From the NCBI RefSeq assembly GCF_001280085.1, contig NZ_LGED01000002.1, positions 1 through 64,000 on the forward strand: 64,000 nucleotides of DNA, given 5' to 3'. The position numbers and the translations under genes were made by a program. Position 1 is the stretch's first letter, and the number at the start of each line of letters is the position of its first letter. This document shows, one piece after another, positions 26,385-35,512 of this stretch. The DNA is from Saccharothrix sp. NRRL B-16348. Its GTDB lineage: Bacteria; Actinomycetota; Actinomycetes; Mycobacteriales; Pseudonocardiaceae. The notes beneath the pieces were generated by a model. The model saw only the letters and a program-made list of their open reading frames with translations, was not told where the DNA came from and did not search any database.

Positions 26385-28121
26385 TCAGGCCCCGGATGAC
26401 CGGGTGAGCACCAGTGCCTCCCACGGGCGGAGGTCGACTCCTCCGGGTGAGATCAGCGCCTCCTCGGTGTTCGCCAGGACGACGTCGGCGGCGGACCACT
26501 CGCGGTCCAGGTCGACGGTCTGCGGGGTGCCGCTGAGGTTGGCCACGACGAGCAGGCGGGTGTCGTCCAGGGTGCGTTCGTAGGCGTAGACGTGCGGGTC
26601 GTCGGCCAGCAGCATGCGGAAGTCGCCGAGGGCGACGACGGGGAGCTCGTGGCGCAGTCGGATGAGGCTGCGGTAGTGGTTGAAGACGGAGCGCGGGTCG
26701 TCGTACTGGACCTGGGCGTTGAGCCAGGTGTGGTTGGGGTTGACCGCGAGCCACGGTTCGCCGGTGGTGAAGCCGGCGTTCGGGGTCGCGTCCCACTGCA
26801 CGGGCGTGCGGGCGTTGTCGCGGCCCATCGCGCGCAGACCGCGCAGCACCGATTCGGGATCGCCACCGGCGGCGACGGAGTGGCGGTAGTGGTTGAGCGA
26901 TTCGACGTCACGCATCTCGTGCACGCCGGCGAACGGGGCGTTCGTCATCCCCAACTCCTCGCCCTGGTAGACGAACGGTGTGCCGCGGTGCAGGTGCAGC
27001 ACGGTCGCCAGCGCCGTCGCCGACTCGCGCCAGTGCTCGCCGTCGTCGCCGAACCGGGACACCACGCGCGGTTGGTCGTGGTTGTTCCAGTACAGGCTGT
27101 TCCAGCCGACGTCCGCCAGCGCGGTCTGCCACCGGCCCAACGACGCCTTCAGGTCACGCAGGTCCAGCGGCTTCGGGTCGAACTTGCCGCCGGGCCCCTG
27201 GTCGAGCCAGACGTGCTCGAACTGGAACACCATGTCCAGCTCGCCCCGTGCCGGGTCGGTGAACAGCCGGGCCTGTTCCCACGTCACGCCCGGCATCTCC
27301 CCCACGGTCAGGAACTCGCCGACCCGGCCCTCGAACACCTCGCGGTTCATCTCGCGCAGGAAGTCGTGCACGCCGGGGCGGGTGGCGACGTGCGGGAACA
27401 CGTCGCCGAGCCCGCCGACGCCGGTCGTGGCGCCGTCGGGCAGGTCGGGATCCTTCGAGATGAGGTTGATGACGTCCATCCGGAAGCCGTCCACGCCCCG
27501 GTCCAGCCACCACCGCATCATCGCGTACACCGCCTGCCGGACCTCGGGGTTCTCCCAGTTGAGGTCGGGCTGCTTGCTGTCGAACAGGTGCAGGTAGTAC
27601 TCCCCCGTGGCCTCGTCCAACGTCCAGGTCGGGCCGGAGAAGAACGAGCCCCAGTTCGTCGGCTCGGCGCCCGGCTGCCCGGCCTCGAAGCCCTCCCGCG
27701 GCGGGCGCCACCAGTACCAGTCCCGCTTCGGGTTGTCGCGCGACGACCGGGACTCCACGAACCACGGGTGCTCGTCGGACGTGTGGTTGACCACCAGGTC
27801 CATGACCAGCTTCATGCCCCGGGCGTGCACCTGCGCCAGCAGTTCGTCGAAGTCCTCCAACGTGCCGAACACCGGGTCGATCGCCTGGTAGTCGGAGATG
27901 TCGTAGCCGTTGTCGGCGTGCGGGGACGCGTAGACCGGCGACAGCCAGATCACGTCCACACCCAGGCGTTCCAGGTGGTCCAGCCGGGACGTCAGCCCGG
28001 CCAGGTCACCCACGCCGTCGCCGTCGGAGTCGGCGAAGCTGCGCGGGTACACCTGGTACACCACGGCCGAGGTCCACCACGGCGCGGTGGTCGGGTTTGC
28101 CAAGGTCTGGTCCAGAGCCAT
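26385..28121 (-). CDS. GH13 oligo-1,6-glucosidase / alpha-glucosidase
   Basis: This cytoplasmic amylase-family enzyme cleaves alpha-linked glucose from short oligosaccharides. The conserved regions are DLVVNHTS, GFRMDVINLIS (nucleophile Asp), TVGEMPG (acid/base Glu) and WNNHDQPR. The Val-Ile-Asn after the nucleophile is the signature linked with alpha-1,6 specificity in the GH13_31 group. There is no signal peptide. At 578 residues it has normal length, and it appears monocistronic with a hairpin downstream. Confidence 0.9.
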   Translation of the reverse strand: MALDQTLANPTTAPWWTSAVVYQVYPRSFADSDGDGVGDLAGLTSRLDHLERLGVDVIWLSPVYASPHADNGYDISDYQAIDPVFGTLEDFDELLAQVHARGMKLVMDLVVNHTSDEHPWFVESRSSRDNPKRDWYWWRPPREGFEAGQPGAEPTNWGSFFSGPTWTLDEATGEYYLHLFDSKQPDLNWENPEVRQAVYAMMRWWLDRGVDGFRMDVINLISKDPDLPDGATTGVGGLGDVFPHVATRPGVHDFLREMNREVFEGRVGEFLTVGEMPGVTWEQARLFTDPARGELDMVFQFEHVWLDQGPGGKFDPKPLDLRDLKASLGRWQTALADVGWNSLYWNNHDQPRVVSRFGDDGEHWRESATALATVLHLHRGTPFVYQGEELGMTNAPFAGVHEMRDVESLNHYRHSVAAGGDPESVLRGLRAMGRDNARTPVQWDATPNAGFTTGEPWLAVNPNHTWLNAQVQYDDPRSVFNHYRSLIRLRHELPVVALGDFRMLLADDPHVYAYERTLDDTRLLVVANLSGTPQTVDLDREWSAADVVLANTEEALISPGGVDLRPWEALVLTRSSGA

Positions 28122-28338
28122 GTGCCATCCTCACCCGGTTCGTCGAACGTCGTCCCAGTCCACCACTACCCGCGCGGCGGCGCATCCGACACCACGCTCC
28201 CCCTTCGGACGCACGCCCGGACCACCGAATATGCGTCCGATGTGGACGGTCAACGCGGGGCACACCGCCGACGACGAGGTGAGCAGCGTCCACACGTGGT
28301 CGCGGAAAGTGGCCGGGCTGTCCGACGGCCGAGGCCGG

Positions 28339-29037
28339 TCAGGCGGGCAGGCCGGCCGCGGTCCGCTCGGGCACGCGGAGCAGCGTGATGACGGTGTTGG
28401 TGCGCACCCGGAAGCCCAGGGACTCGTACAGCCGGATCGCGGAGGTGTTGGCGGCGGTGGCGTGCATCAGCGCCTGCTCGCCGCGGGCCCGGATCCCGGC
28501 GGCGACGGCGAGCACGAGTCGGGTGGCCAGGCCCAGGCCGCGGTGGGCGGGATCGGTGCACACGGCGCTGATCTCCCGCCACCCCGGCGGGTGGAGGCGT
28601 TCGCCCGCCATCGCGATCAGCGCGCCGTCCCGCCGGATGCCCAGGTACGTGCCCATCTCCACGGTCCGCGGCCGGAACGGTCCCGGTTGGGTGCGCTCCA
28701 CCAGGTCCAGCATCTCCGGCACGTCGGCGGGGCCGAGCCGGACCGCCTCGGCGTCCTCGGCGACCCGCACGTCGTCCTCGACCAGTTGCACGACGTCGAA
28801 CCGCTCGACCAGTTCCCAGTCGGCGGGCGGCGCGAACGACGAGATGATCGGCACGATCGCGGCCGGGCCTGCGAGCGCGGCGACGTCGGACCACACCCGG
28901 TCGTCGGGCTCGTCGGGCAGCGCCACGAACGGCGCCACGTCCGACGGGTAGCGCAGCACCCGGCCGTGCCGTTCGGCGAAGTGGGCGTGCGGCCCGGTCA
29001 ACGACGTCCAGGCCGGGTTGTCCAACGGCGAGGCCAT
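28339..29037 (-). CDS. GNAT-family N-acetyltransferase
   Basis: The C-terminal half holds the acetyl-CoA-binding motif AVCTDPAHRGLGLATRLVLAV and the terminal NTSAIRLYESLGF typical of the FR47-like GNAT subgroup. These enzymes move acetyl groups to amines on small molecules or proteins; the acceptor is not predictable. It is divergent from the MFS exporter gene with about 150 bp between. Confidence 0.85.
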   Translation of the reverse strand: MASPLDNPAWTSLTGPHAHFAERHGRVLRYPSDVAPFVALPDEPDDRVWSDVAALAGPAAIVPIISSFAPPADWELVERFDVVQLVEDDVRVAEDAEAVRLGPADVPEMLDLVERTQPGPFRPRTVEMGTYLGIRRDGALIAMAGERLHPPGWREISAVCTDPAHRGLGLATRLVLAVAAGIRARGEQALMHATAANTSAIRLYESLGFRVRTNTVITLLRVPERTAAGLPA

Positions 29038-29190
29038 GCGCGTACCCCCAGTAGTTCGCGACCGGATCGATCATGCGTGCCGCCGGGACGATCTGTCCAC
29101 CTCCCTATCGCTCTCGGCGGAATCCGTCCTGGGCTGAACGCGCGGGATCGGGACGTGCCCCGGGTGGGCGGTGTCGCTAACGTCCGCCGC

Positions 29191-30408
29191 ATGGCGCGCC
29201 GACTGGGTCCGGACTTCGCGAGGCTGTGGTTCGCCTCCGCCGTGTCCAACTTCGGCGACGGCATGACGATGGCCGCCGGTCCCCTGCTGCTGGCCTCGCT
29301 CACCGACGATCCGGCGCTGGTGGCGGGCGCGGTGTTCGCCCAGCAACTGCCGTGGCTGTTGTTCTCGCTGGTCAGCGGTGTGATCGTGGACCGGTTCGAC
29401 CGGCGGAGGCTGGCCGTGGCGGCGAACCTGGCCCGCGGCGCGATCGTGGCCGGGCTGGCCGTGGCGATCTGGACGGGGCACGCGTCGGTGCCGGTCGTGT
29501 ACGCGTGCCTGTTCCTGCTCGGCGTCGGTGAGACGATCGCGGACAACGCGTCGTCGGCGTTGCTGCCGGCGGTGGTCGCCGCGGACCAGCTGCCGCGGGC
29601 CAACTCGCGGCTGATGGCCACGCACGTCCTCGGCGGGCAACTCGTGGCGCCGCCGGTCGGCGCGGCGTTGTTCGTGGTCGCCGCCGCGGTGCCGTTCGGG
29701 CTGGACGCGGCCAGTTTCGTGATCGCGGCGGTGCTGATCGCGGTGCTGCGGAACGTGCCCGCGCAGGCGCCGGTCGAGCGGCGGACGGTGCGGGCGGAGA
29801 TCGGCGAGGGGTTGCGGTGGCTGTGGCGGCACGAGGTGCTGCGGACGCTCGGGCTCTGCCTGTGCCTGATGAACCTGACGCTCATGGGCGCGGTGTCGAT
29901 CCTGGTGCTGTACTCCGGTGAACGGCTCGGCCTCGACCCGAGGTGGTTCGGCCTGCTGCTCAGCGCGATCGCGGTCGGCGGCCTGCTCGGCACGGCGGTC
30001 TCGAGCCGGTTGATCGACCGGTTCGGGCCGACCGCGCTGCTGCGGGTCGGCCTGGTGATCGAGGCGGGCACCCACCTGGGGTTGGCGTTGGCCCGTGACG
30101 TGTGGGTCGTGGGCGCGATCCTCGCGGTGTTCGGCGTGCACGCGGTGGTGTGGAACGTGATCACGCAGTCCATCCGGCAGCGCGAGGTGCCCGACGAGCT
30201 GCGCGGCCGGGTGGGCAGCGCCTACTTCCTGCTCAGCGTGGGCGGGTCCGCGCTGGGCGCGCTCGTCGGCGGCCTGCTGGCCCGCCAGTTCGGCATCACC
30301 ACGCCGTTCTGGTTCGCGGTCGCGGTGGTGGCGGGCGTGGCCGTGGTCGCGTGGCGGCCGTTCGCGGCGGCGACCGACCTGCACCGGTCGGCCGCCGCCG
30401 CGACGTGA
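29191..30408 (+). CDS. MFS exporter of the DHA3/EntS type
   Basis: Twelve hydrophobic segments and the motif-A loop GVIVDRFDRRRL place it in the major facilitator superfamily; the start ...LWFASAVSNFGDGM is typical of DHA3 exporters for macrolides or siderophores. It would expel a small molecule using the proton gradient. The ATG at 29191 is chosen because everything upstream is out of register with coding bias. Its stop abuts the stop of the convergent ABC-F gene. Confidence 0.88.
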   Translation: MARRLGPDFARLWFASAVSNFGDGMTMAAGPLLLASLTDDPALVAGAVFAQQLPWLLFSLVSGVIVDRFDRRRLAVAANLARGAIVAGLAVAIWTGHASVPVVYACLFLLGVGETIADNASSALLPAVVAADQLPRANSRLMATHVLGGQLVAPPVGAALFVVAAAVPFGLDAASFVIAAVLIAVLRNVPAQAPVERRTVRAEIGEGLRWLWRHEVLRTLGLCLCLMNLTLMGAVSILVLYSGERLGLDPRWFGLLLSAIAVGGLLGTAVSSRLIDRFGPTALLRVGLVIEAGTHLGLALARDVWVVGAILAVFGVHAVVWNVITQSIRQREVPDELRGRVGSAYFLLSVGGSALGALVGGLLARQFGITTPFWFAVAVVAGVAVVAWRPFAAATDLHRSAAAAT

Positions 30409-32034
30409 TCACACCACCCGGCCGTCCTCCAGGTGCAGGCGCGTGCCGTCGAACCCGGCCCGCGTGCGCCGGTCGTGCGTGACCACGACCAGCGCGCCCG
30501 GGTAGTCCGCCAACGCCCGGTCCAGGTCCTCGACCAGGCCCGGTGACAGGTGGTTGGTCGGCTCGTCCAGCAGCAGCAGGTCGACCGGCCTGGTCACCAG
30601 TCGGGCCAGCTCGACGCGCCGCCGCTGCCCGTAGGACAGCTCGCCGACCCACGTCCGCAGGTCGCGGCGGTCGAACAGGCCCAGGGCCAGCAGTGCGTCG
30701 ACGTGCTCGTCCGGGTGACCGGGCAGGCCCTCGGCGAACGCCTGGAGCACGGTCAGCTCCGGTCGCCAACCCGCTTCCTCCTGCCGCAGGTGCCCGACCC
30801 GCCCCGGCACGTCGACCACGCCGGCGTCCGGGCTCAGCTCACCGCTGAGCACCCGCAGGAGCGTGGTCTTGCCCGCGCCGTTGGGGCCGGTCACCAGCAG
30901 CCGCTCACCCGGTCGCACGGTCAGGCGCGGCAACAGGAGCCGGTCGCCGACCCGCACGTCCGACAGCTCGGCCGCCCACTCCGTCGCGCCGCCGCCCCCG
31001 CCGAGCCGCGCGGAGAACCGCAACGGCTGCGGCGGCGGCGCGACCGGGTTCCCGGTCAGGCGCGCCCGGCGTTCCTTGGCGTTGCGGATGCGGCTCATCG
31101 CGCCGTGGGCCCGGCCCCTGGCCCGGAACGGGCCGCCGCCGAACCCGGCCTTGTCCATCTTCCGGGGGATCTCGCCCAACCGTCGCGCGGCCGAGGCGAG
31201 CAGCCGTTCCTGTCGGGCCAGCTCGGCCCGCCACTCCTCGTGCTCGCGCAGCCGCCGTGCCCGGTCCGCCGCCTTGGCGGCCAGGTAGCCGTCGTAGCCG
31301 TCGCCGAACCGGGCCACGCGTCCCGCCTCGATCTCGACGATGGTCGACGTGACGCGCTCCAGGAACACGCGGTCGTGGGTGATCGCGACGACGGTCCCGG
31401 TGTGCCGGGCCAGGCGCCGTTCCAGCCAGGCCACGGCCTGGTCGTCCAGGTCGTTGGTCGGCTCGTCCAGCAGCAGCAGTTCCGGCGAGGACGCCAGCGT
31501 CGCGGCCAGCGCGAGCCGCGACCGCTCGCCGCCGGACAACGTGCCCAGCGCCCGCCGGCGGTCCAACCCGGGCAGCCCCAAGCCGTGCAGGGCCACGTCG
31601 ACCCTCGTGTCGGCCTCGTAGCCGCCCCTCGCCTCGAACCGCTCGACGAGGGACGCGTAGTGCTCCGGGTCGGCGTGCGGTCCGGCCAGCTCGGCTTCGG
31701 CCCGGCGCATCCGGGCCTCCAGCTCGCGCAGGTCGGCCAGCGCGAGGTCGACGGCGTCGGCCACGGTGGCGTGCGGCGGCAGGTCCAGCGTCTGGGCCAG
31801 GTACCCGATCCCGCCGGGCGAGACCACGGTGACCTCGCCGTTGTCGGCCGCCACCCGGCCCGCGACCAGGGCGAGGAGGGTGGACTTGCCGGATCCGTTG
31901 TCGCCGATCACGCCGACCTTCTCGCCGGGCTTGACGGACAACGAGACCGCGTCGAGCACGACGTGGCCGTGGTAGCTCTTGGTGACGTCGTGCAGGGCCA
32001 GTTGCGCCACTAGGGCGTGATGCGCGGTGCGCAA
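30409..32034 (-). CDS. ABC-F ATPase (antibiotic-resistance/ribosome-protection type)
   Basis: Two ABC cassettes lie in one soluble chain: Walker A GDNGSGKST and GPNGAGKTT, with signatures LSGGERSRLALA and LSYGQRRRVELA. They are joined by a long basic linker (about residues 240-335) of the type that reaches into the ribosome. With no membrane part, it belongs to the ABC-F proteins that rescue ribosomes from macrolides, lincosamides or streptogramins. The start is uncertain: TTG 32034 has AGGAG six bases upstream, while GTG 32010 agrees best with relatives. Confidence 0.85.
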   Translation of the reverse strand: MRTAHHALVAQLALHDVTKSYHGHVVLDAVSLSVKPGEKVGVIGDNGSGKSTLLALVAGRVAADNGEVTVVSPGGIGYLAQTLDLPPHATVADAVDLALADLRELEARMRRAEAELAGPHADPEHYASLVERFEARGGYEADTRVDVALHGLGLPGLDRRRALGTLSGGERSRLALAATLASSPELLLLDEPTNDLDDQAVAWLERRLARHTGTVVAITHDRVFLERVTSTIVEIEAGRVARFGDGYDGYLAAKAADRARRLREHEEWRAELARQERLLASAARRLGEIPRKMDKAGFGGGPFRARGRAHGAMSRIRNAKERRARLTGNPVAPPPQPLRFSARLGGGGGATEWAAELSDVRVGDRLLLPRLTVRPGERLLVTGPNGAGKTTLLRVLSGELSPDAGVVDVPGRVGHLRQEEAGWRPELTVLQAFAEGLPGHPDEHVDALLALGLFDRRDLRTWVGELSYGQRRRVELARLVTRPVDLLLLDEPTNHLSPGLVEDLDRALADYPGALVVVTHDRRTRAGFDGTRLHLEDGRVV

Positions 32035-32230
32035 GGCAGACTCCTGTTCCCGGCGTGGCAACGCCGAGTCATCGGTGCGGAGGGTGTGGAGAAGCGCTCG
32101 CGGAGCGTGGCTCGACGCGAGCGAATTGCCCGATGATCACAGGAAGTACAACATCGCCCGAAACCCTAGCCGAACCATCCCGTGCGGCGATACGTGACGG
32201 GCGACACACCTTATTCCATCTCGCCGCCCG

Positions 32231-32253
32231 GTTTGAGTCGTCTAGACTCAAAC
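32231..32253. promoter_or_regulatory. Palindromic operator overlapping the promoter of the J-domain/vWA operon
   Basis: Perfect nine-base arms GTTTGAGTC (32231-32239) and GACTCAAAC (32245-32253) flank the spacer GTCTA. Inside it, TAGACT (32243-32248) makes a good -10 box six bases before the ATG at 32255. There is no room for a ribosome site, so the transcript is probably leaderless and the operator covers the start of transcription. The NrtR-like regulator at the operon's end is the likely ligand. Confidence 0.65.
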
Positions 32254-32254
32254 T

Positions 32255-33262
32255 ATGTTCACCAGGGACGAAGCGCTCGAACGAGTCGAACGGGCGGGCT
32301 CGGCGGCCGACTTGTTCGGCCCGTTCGACCCGGACCCGGCCCGCCGCAAGGAGGCACAGCGGCTCTACCACGCGCTCGCCGCCGTGCTGCACCCCGACCG
32401 GGTCGGCGCGGACGACACCAGGGCGCACGCGGCGTCGGCCGAGCTGACCCGGCTGCACCACGAATGGCGGCACGGCACGTCGGTCGAGCTGCGCACCGAC
32501 CGCGCCACCTACCGGCTCGCCGAACGGCACGCGGTCGGCAGCGTCGCCAACGCCTACCTCACCGACGGCCCGAACGTGGTCAAGGTCGTGCGCAACCCCG
32601 CGCTCAACCCCCTCCTGCACGCCGAGTGGGACGCGCTGCGCCGACTCGCCCGCTTCACCGACCAGCACCGCTGGCTGCGCCCCTACTACCCCCACCTCGT
32701 CGACACCTCCGGCGACGTCGCCCGCGGCTCACGCGCCTTCACCGTGCTCGCACCGCTCGTGGACGGGTTCGTGACCCTCGCCGAGGTGCGGCGGGCGTTC
32801 CCGCACGGCCTGGACGGCCGCGACTACGCCTGGATGCACCGCAGGCTGCTGCGGGCGATCGCCGGCGCGCACCGCATCGGCCTCGTGCACGGCGCGATCG
32901 TCGCCGAGAACGTCCTGGTGCACCCCGAACAGCACGGCGTCGTGCTGGCCGGCTGGACGTTCGCGGTCAGCGCGGGCGAACGACCCCTCGCCACCGACAA
33001 GACCATCCCCTACCCGCCGGAAGTCCACGCCGGACGACCGGTCACCCCCGCCACCGACGTCCACATGGCACACACGCTGATGCTGGACCTCCTGGCGGAC
33101 CGCGAGACCGCGCAACGCAGGTTCGCCCGCGGCTGCACCCAGGACGACCCGACCAGACGACCGGACGCCGTCGACCTGCTCACCGAGTACGACGACCTGC
33201 TCGAAGACCTCTACGGCGAACGGACCTTCCGCCCGTTCGCACTACCCAGGACAGGAGCCTGA
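32255..33262 (+). CDS. J-domain-like protein fused to a pseudokinase
   Basis: Residues 1-75 look like a J domain with an HPD motif at 46-48 (YHALAAVLHPDRVG), the triplet that triggers Hsp70 ATPase. Residues 80-330 resemble a protein kinase: an ATP-lysine candidate K110 and an alpha-C Glu at 124 are present. The catalytic loop, however, reads HGAIVAEN (212-219) instead of HRDxKxxN, and the DFG site reads AGW (232-234). It should bind partners rather than phosphorylate. It opens a four-gene operon, one base before the vWA gene. The start overlaps no ribosome site and is likely leaderless. Confidence 0.75.
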   Translation: MFTRDEALERVERAGSAADLFGPFDPDPARRKEAQRLYHALAAVLHPDRVGADDTRAHAASAELTRLHHEWRHGTSVELRTDRATYRLAERHAVGSVANAYLTDGPNVVKVVRNPALNPLLHAEWDALRRLARFTDQHRWLRPYYPHLVDTSGDVARGSRAFTVLAPLVDGFVTLAEVRRAFPHGLDGRDYAWMHRRLLRAIAGAHRIGLVHGAIVAENVLVHPEQHGVVLAGWTFAVSAGERPLATDKTIPYPPEVHAGRPVTPATDVHMAHTLMLDLLADRETAQRRFARGCTQDDPTRRPDAVDLLTEYDDLLEDLYGERTFRPFALPRTGA

Positions 33263-33263
33263 C

Positions 33264-34244
33264 ATGGGACACGGCAAGTGGGACGACAACGCCTACAAGG
33301 CGGCCACGACCTTCCGCGCCGCCAAGGGCATCGACGACTTCGGCTACACCGCCACGATGCGGTCGCGCCCGGCCAAGGAGTGGAAGGCCGACCCGTCGCT
33401 CGACCCGAAGGGCGTGGCCGCGCGCGAGTGCCGCGACTCGCCCGACCACGCCGACTCGACGCCGATCGCGGTGCTGTTCGACGTCACCGGCTCGATGGGC
33501 CGCGTGCCGCAGATCATGCAGCGCAAGCTCGGCAAGCTGCACGGCCTGCTGCAGCGCAAGGGCTACCTCACCGACCCGCAGCTGATGTTCGGCGGCATCG
33601 GCGACGCCGACAGCGACCGCGTGCCGCTGCAGGTCGGCCAGTTCGAGTCGGACAACCGGATGGACGAGCAGCTGCGCACCATCTTCCTGGAGGGCAACGG
33701 CGGCGGCCAGAAGAGCGAGTCCTACGAGCTGGCGGCGTACTTCGTGGCCCGGCACGTGGTCACCGACGCGTGGCAGAAGCGCGGCCGCAAGGGCTACCTG
33801 TTCCTCATCGGCGACGAGCTGAACAAGCCCCGCCTGGAGGCGCGGCACATCCGCCGGATCATCGGCGACGACATCAAGGAGGACATCGACCCGGCCTCGG
33901 TGTACCGGGAGCTGAGCCGCAAGTGGCACGTGTACTTCGTGCTGCCCAACCAGTCGTCGTACTTCCACGACGAGCAGATCGCCGACCACTGGCGCGACCT
34001 GCTCGGCCAGCGCTTCCTCAAGCTGGACGACCCCGGCGCGGTGTGCGAGCTGATCGCCGCCACCATCGGCATGGAGGAACGGGTCGTCGACCTCGACCAG
34101 GCGATGGTGGACCTGGCGGAGATCGGCTCGGTCGCGGAGAGCCGGGCCGTCGGCAAGGCGCTGGTCCACGTCGGCGGCAAGACGGTCGCCACCACCGCCA
34201 CTCCCCCGGCCCTCGACGGCCCCGACGACGTCACGCTGACGTGA
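33264..34244 (+). CDS. vWA-domain protein
   Basis: A von Willebrand factor A-like domain is marked by the metal-ion motif DVTGSM at residues 73-78 and later strands such as YLFLIGDELN and VYFVLPNQ. An N-terminal region of 65 residues and a C-terminal helical tail flank it. No signal or membrane segment is visible. Bacterial cytosolic vWA proteins usually serve as adaptors that hold partner proteins through a bound metal. AGGAG lies six bases before the ATG. Its stop overlaps the next start (TGATG). Confidence 0.82.
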   Translation: MGHGKWDDNAYKAATTFRAAKGIDDFGYTATMRSRPAKEWKADPSLDPKGVAARECRDSPDHADSTPIAVLFDVTGSMGRVPQIMQRKLGKLHGLLQRKGYLTDPQLMFGGIGDADSDRVPLQVGQFESDNRMDEQLRTIFLEGNGGGQKSESYELAAYFVARHVVTDAWQKRGRKGYLFLIGDELNKPRLEARHIRRIIGDDIKEDIDPASVYRELSRKWHVYFVLPNQSSYFHDEQIADHWRDLLGQRFLKLDDPGAVCELIAATIGMEERVVDLDQAMVDLAEIGSVAESRAVGKALVHVGGKTVATTATPPALDGPDDVTLT

Positions 34245-35494
34245 TGGACGGGCACGTCATCGTCGTGGGCCTCGGGTTCGGCGACGAGGGCAAGGGAGCC
34301 GTCGTCGACGCCCTCTGCCACGACGCCCTCCTGCACGACGCCCCCGTGACGTCGGTGGTCCGGTTCAACGGCGGCGCGCAGGCCGCGCACAACGTCGTCG
34401 TCGGGGACCGGCACCACACGTTCAGCCAGTTCGGGTCCGGCACGCTCGCGGGCGTGCCGACCCACCTCTCCCGGCACGTCCTGGTCGAGCCGATCGCCCT
34501 GGCCACCGAGTCGCGCGAGCTGGCGGAACTGGGCGTCGCCGACCCGCTGCGACTGCTGTCCATCGACGCCGACGCCCTGCTCACCACCCCGATCCACGTC
34601 GCCGCCAACCGTGCCCGCGAGGACGCTCGCGGGCACGCCCGGCACGGGTCGTGCGGCAAGGGCATCGGCGAGACCACCTGGTACGGGCTGCTCGCCGCCC
34701 GCGGCGCGGCGGCGGGCGACGTGGTCGAGGACCAGGAGGTGACCGGCGAACCCGGCCCGCCGCCGACGGTCGGCGACTGCGCCCACCCGGCCGTGCTGCG
34801 CGCCAAGCTCGACGCCCTGGCCCGCTTCTACGAGCCGCTGATCGGCGCCGGACGGTCCGTGGACGACCTCGTGGCGCTGTACCGGGACTTCGCGGGCGCG
34901 GTCCGCGTCACGACCGGCGACGAAGTGGGCCGCCTGGCCGAGCACGGGCGACTGGTGTTCGAAGGTGCCCAAGGCGTGCTGCTCGACCAGTGGCGGGGTT
35001 TCCACCCGCACACCACGTGGTCCACCGTCACCCCCGACAACGCCCGCGAGCTGCTCGGACACCGCCGCGCCACCGTCCTCGGCGTGACCCGGACCTACCA
35101 GACCCGGCACGGCGCCGGACCGTTCCCCACCGAGGACGACCGCGTGCTCGCGCGGTTCCCCGAACGCCACAACGGCACCGGCGAGTACCAGGGCGCGTGG
35201 CGCGCCGGACACCTCGACGCCGTGCTGCTGCGGTACGCGGTGGACGCGTGCGGCGGGGTCGACGGGTTGGCCGTCACGCACCTGGACGCGCCCGACCTGC
35301 ACGTCGCCACCGCCTACGACGCCCCCCTGCCGACCACGGACCTGACCGCGTTCCTGGACCACCGCACGCCGACCCTGACCGCCCTGCCCGACCCGGCGAC
35401 CTGGCTGGCGGACCACCTCGACGTGCCGGTCCTGGTCACCGGCGCCGGCCCCGACCGCGCGGACTACACCGTGCGGGCACCGGCGCTGCGCTGA
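34244..35494 (+). CDS. Adenylosuccinate-synthetase paralogue with altered aspartate loop
   Basis: The fold and many active-site blocks of PurA are present: GFGDEGKG (11-18, with the catalytic Asp), the catalytic His at 49 in GGAQAAHN, FEGAQG (239-244), TRHGAGPFPTE (287-297) and the GTP-binding TGAGPDR near the end. In contrast, the arginine-rich loop that holds aspartate in PurA (TTGRRRR in E. coli) reads GTGEYQGAWRAG (311-322), and TTGRGIGP reads SCGKGIGE. It therefore probably joins something other than aspartate to a purine nucleotide, or acts on another base. It sits between vWA and NrtR-like genes, not with purine genes. Confidence 0.8.
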   Translation: MDGHVIVVGLGFGDEGKGAVVDALCHDALLHDAPVTSVVRFNGGAQAAHNVVVGDRHHTFSQFGSGTLAGVPTHLSRHVLVEPIALATESRELAELGVADPLRLLSIDADALLTTPIHVAANRAREDARGHARHGSCGKGIGETTWYGLLAARGAAAGDVVEDQEVTGEPGPPPTVGDCAHPAVLRAKLDALARFYEPLIGAGRSVDDLVALYRDFAGAVRVTTGDEVGRLAEHGRLVFEGAQGVLLDQWRGFHPHTTWSTVTPDNARELLGHRRATVLGVTRTYQTRHGAGPFPTEDDRVLARFPERHNGTGEYQGAWRAGHLDAVLLRYAVDACGGVDGLAVTHLDAPDLHVATAYDAPLPTTDLTAFLDHRTPTLTALPDPATWLADHLDVPVLVTGAGPDRADYTVRAPALR

Positions 35495-35512
35495 ATGCGG
35501 GAGAATCGGGCC

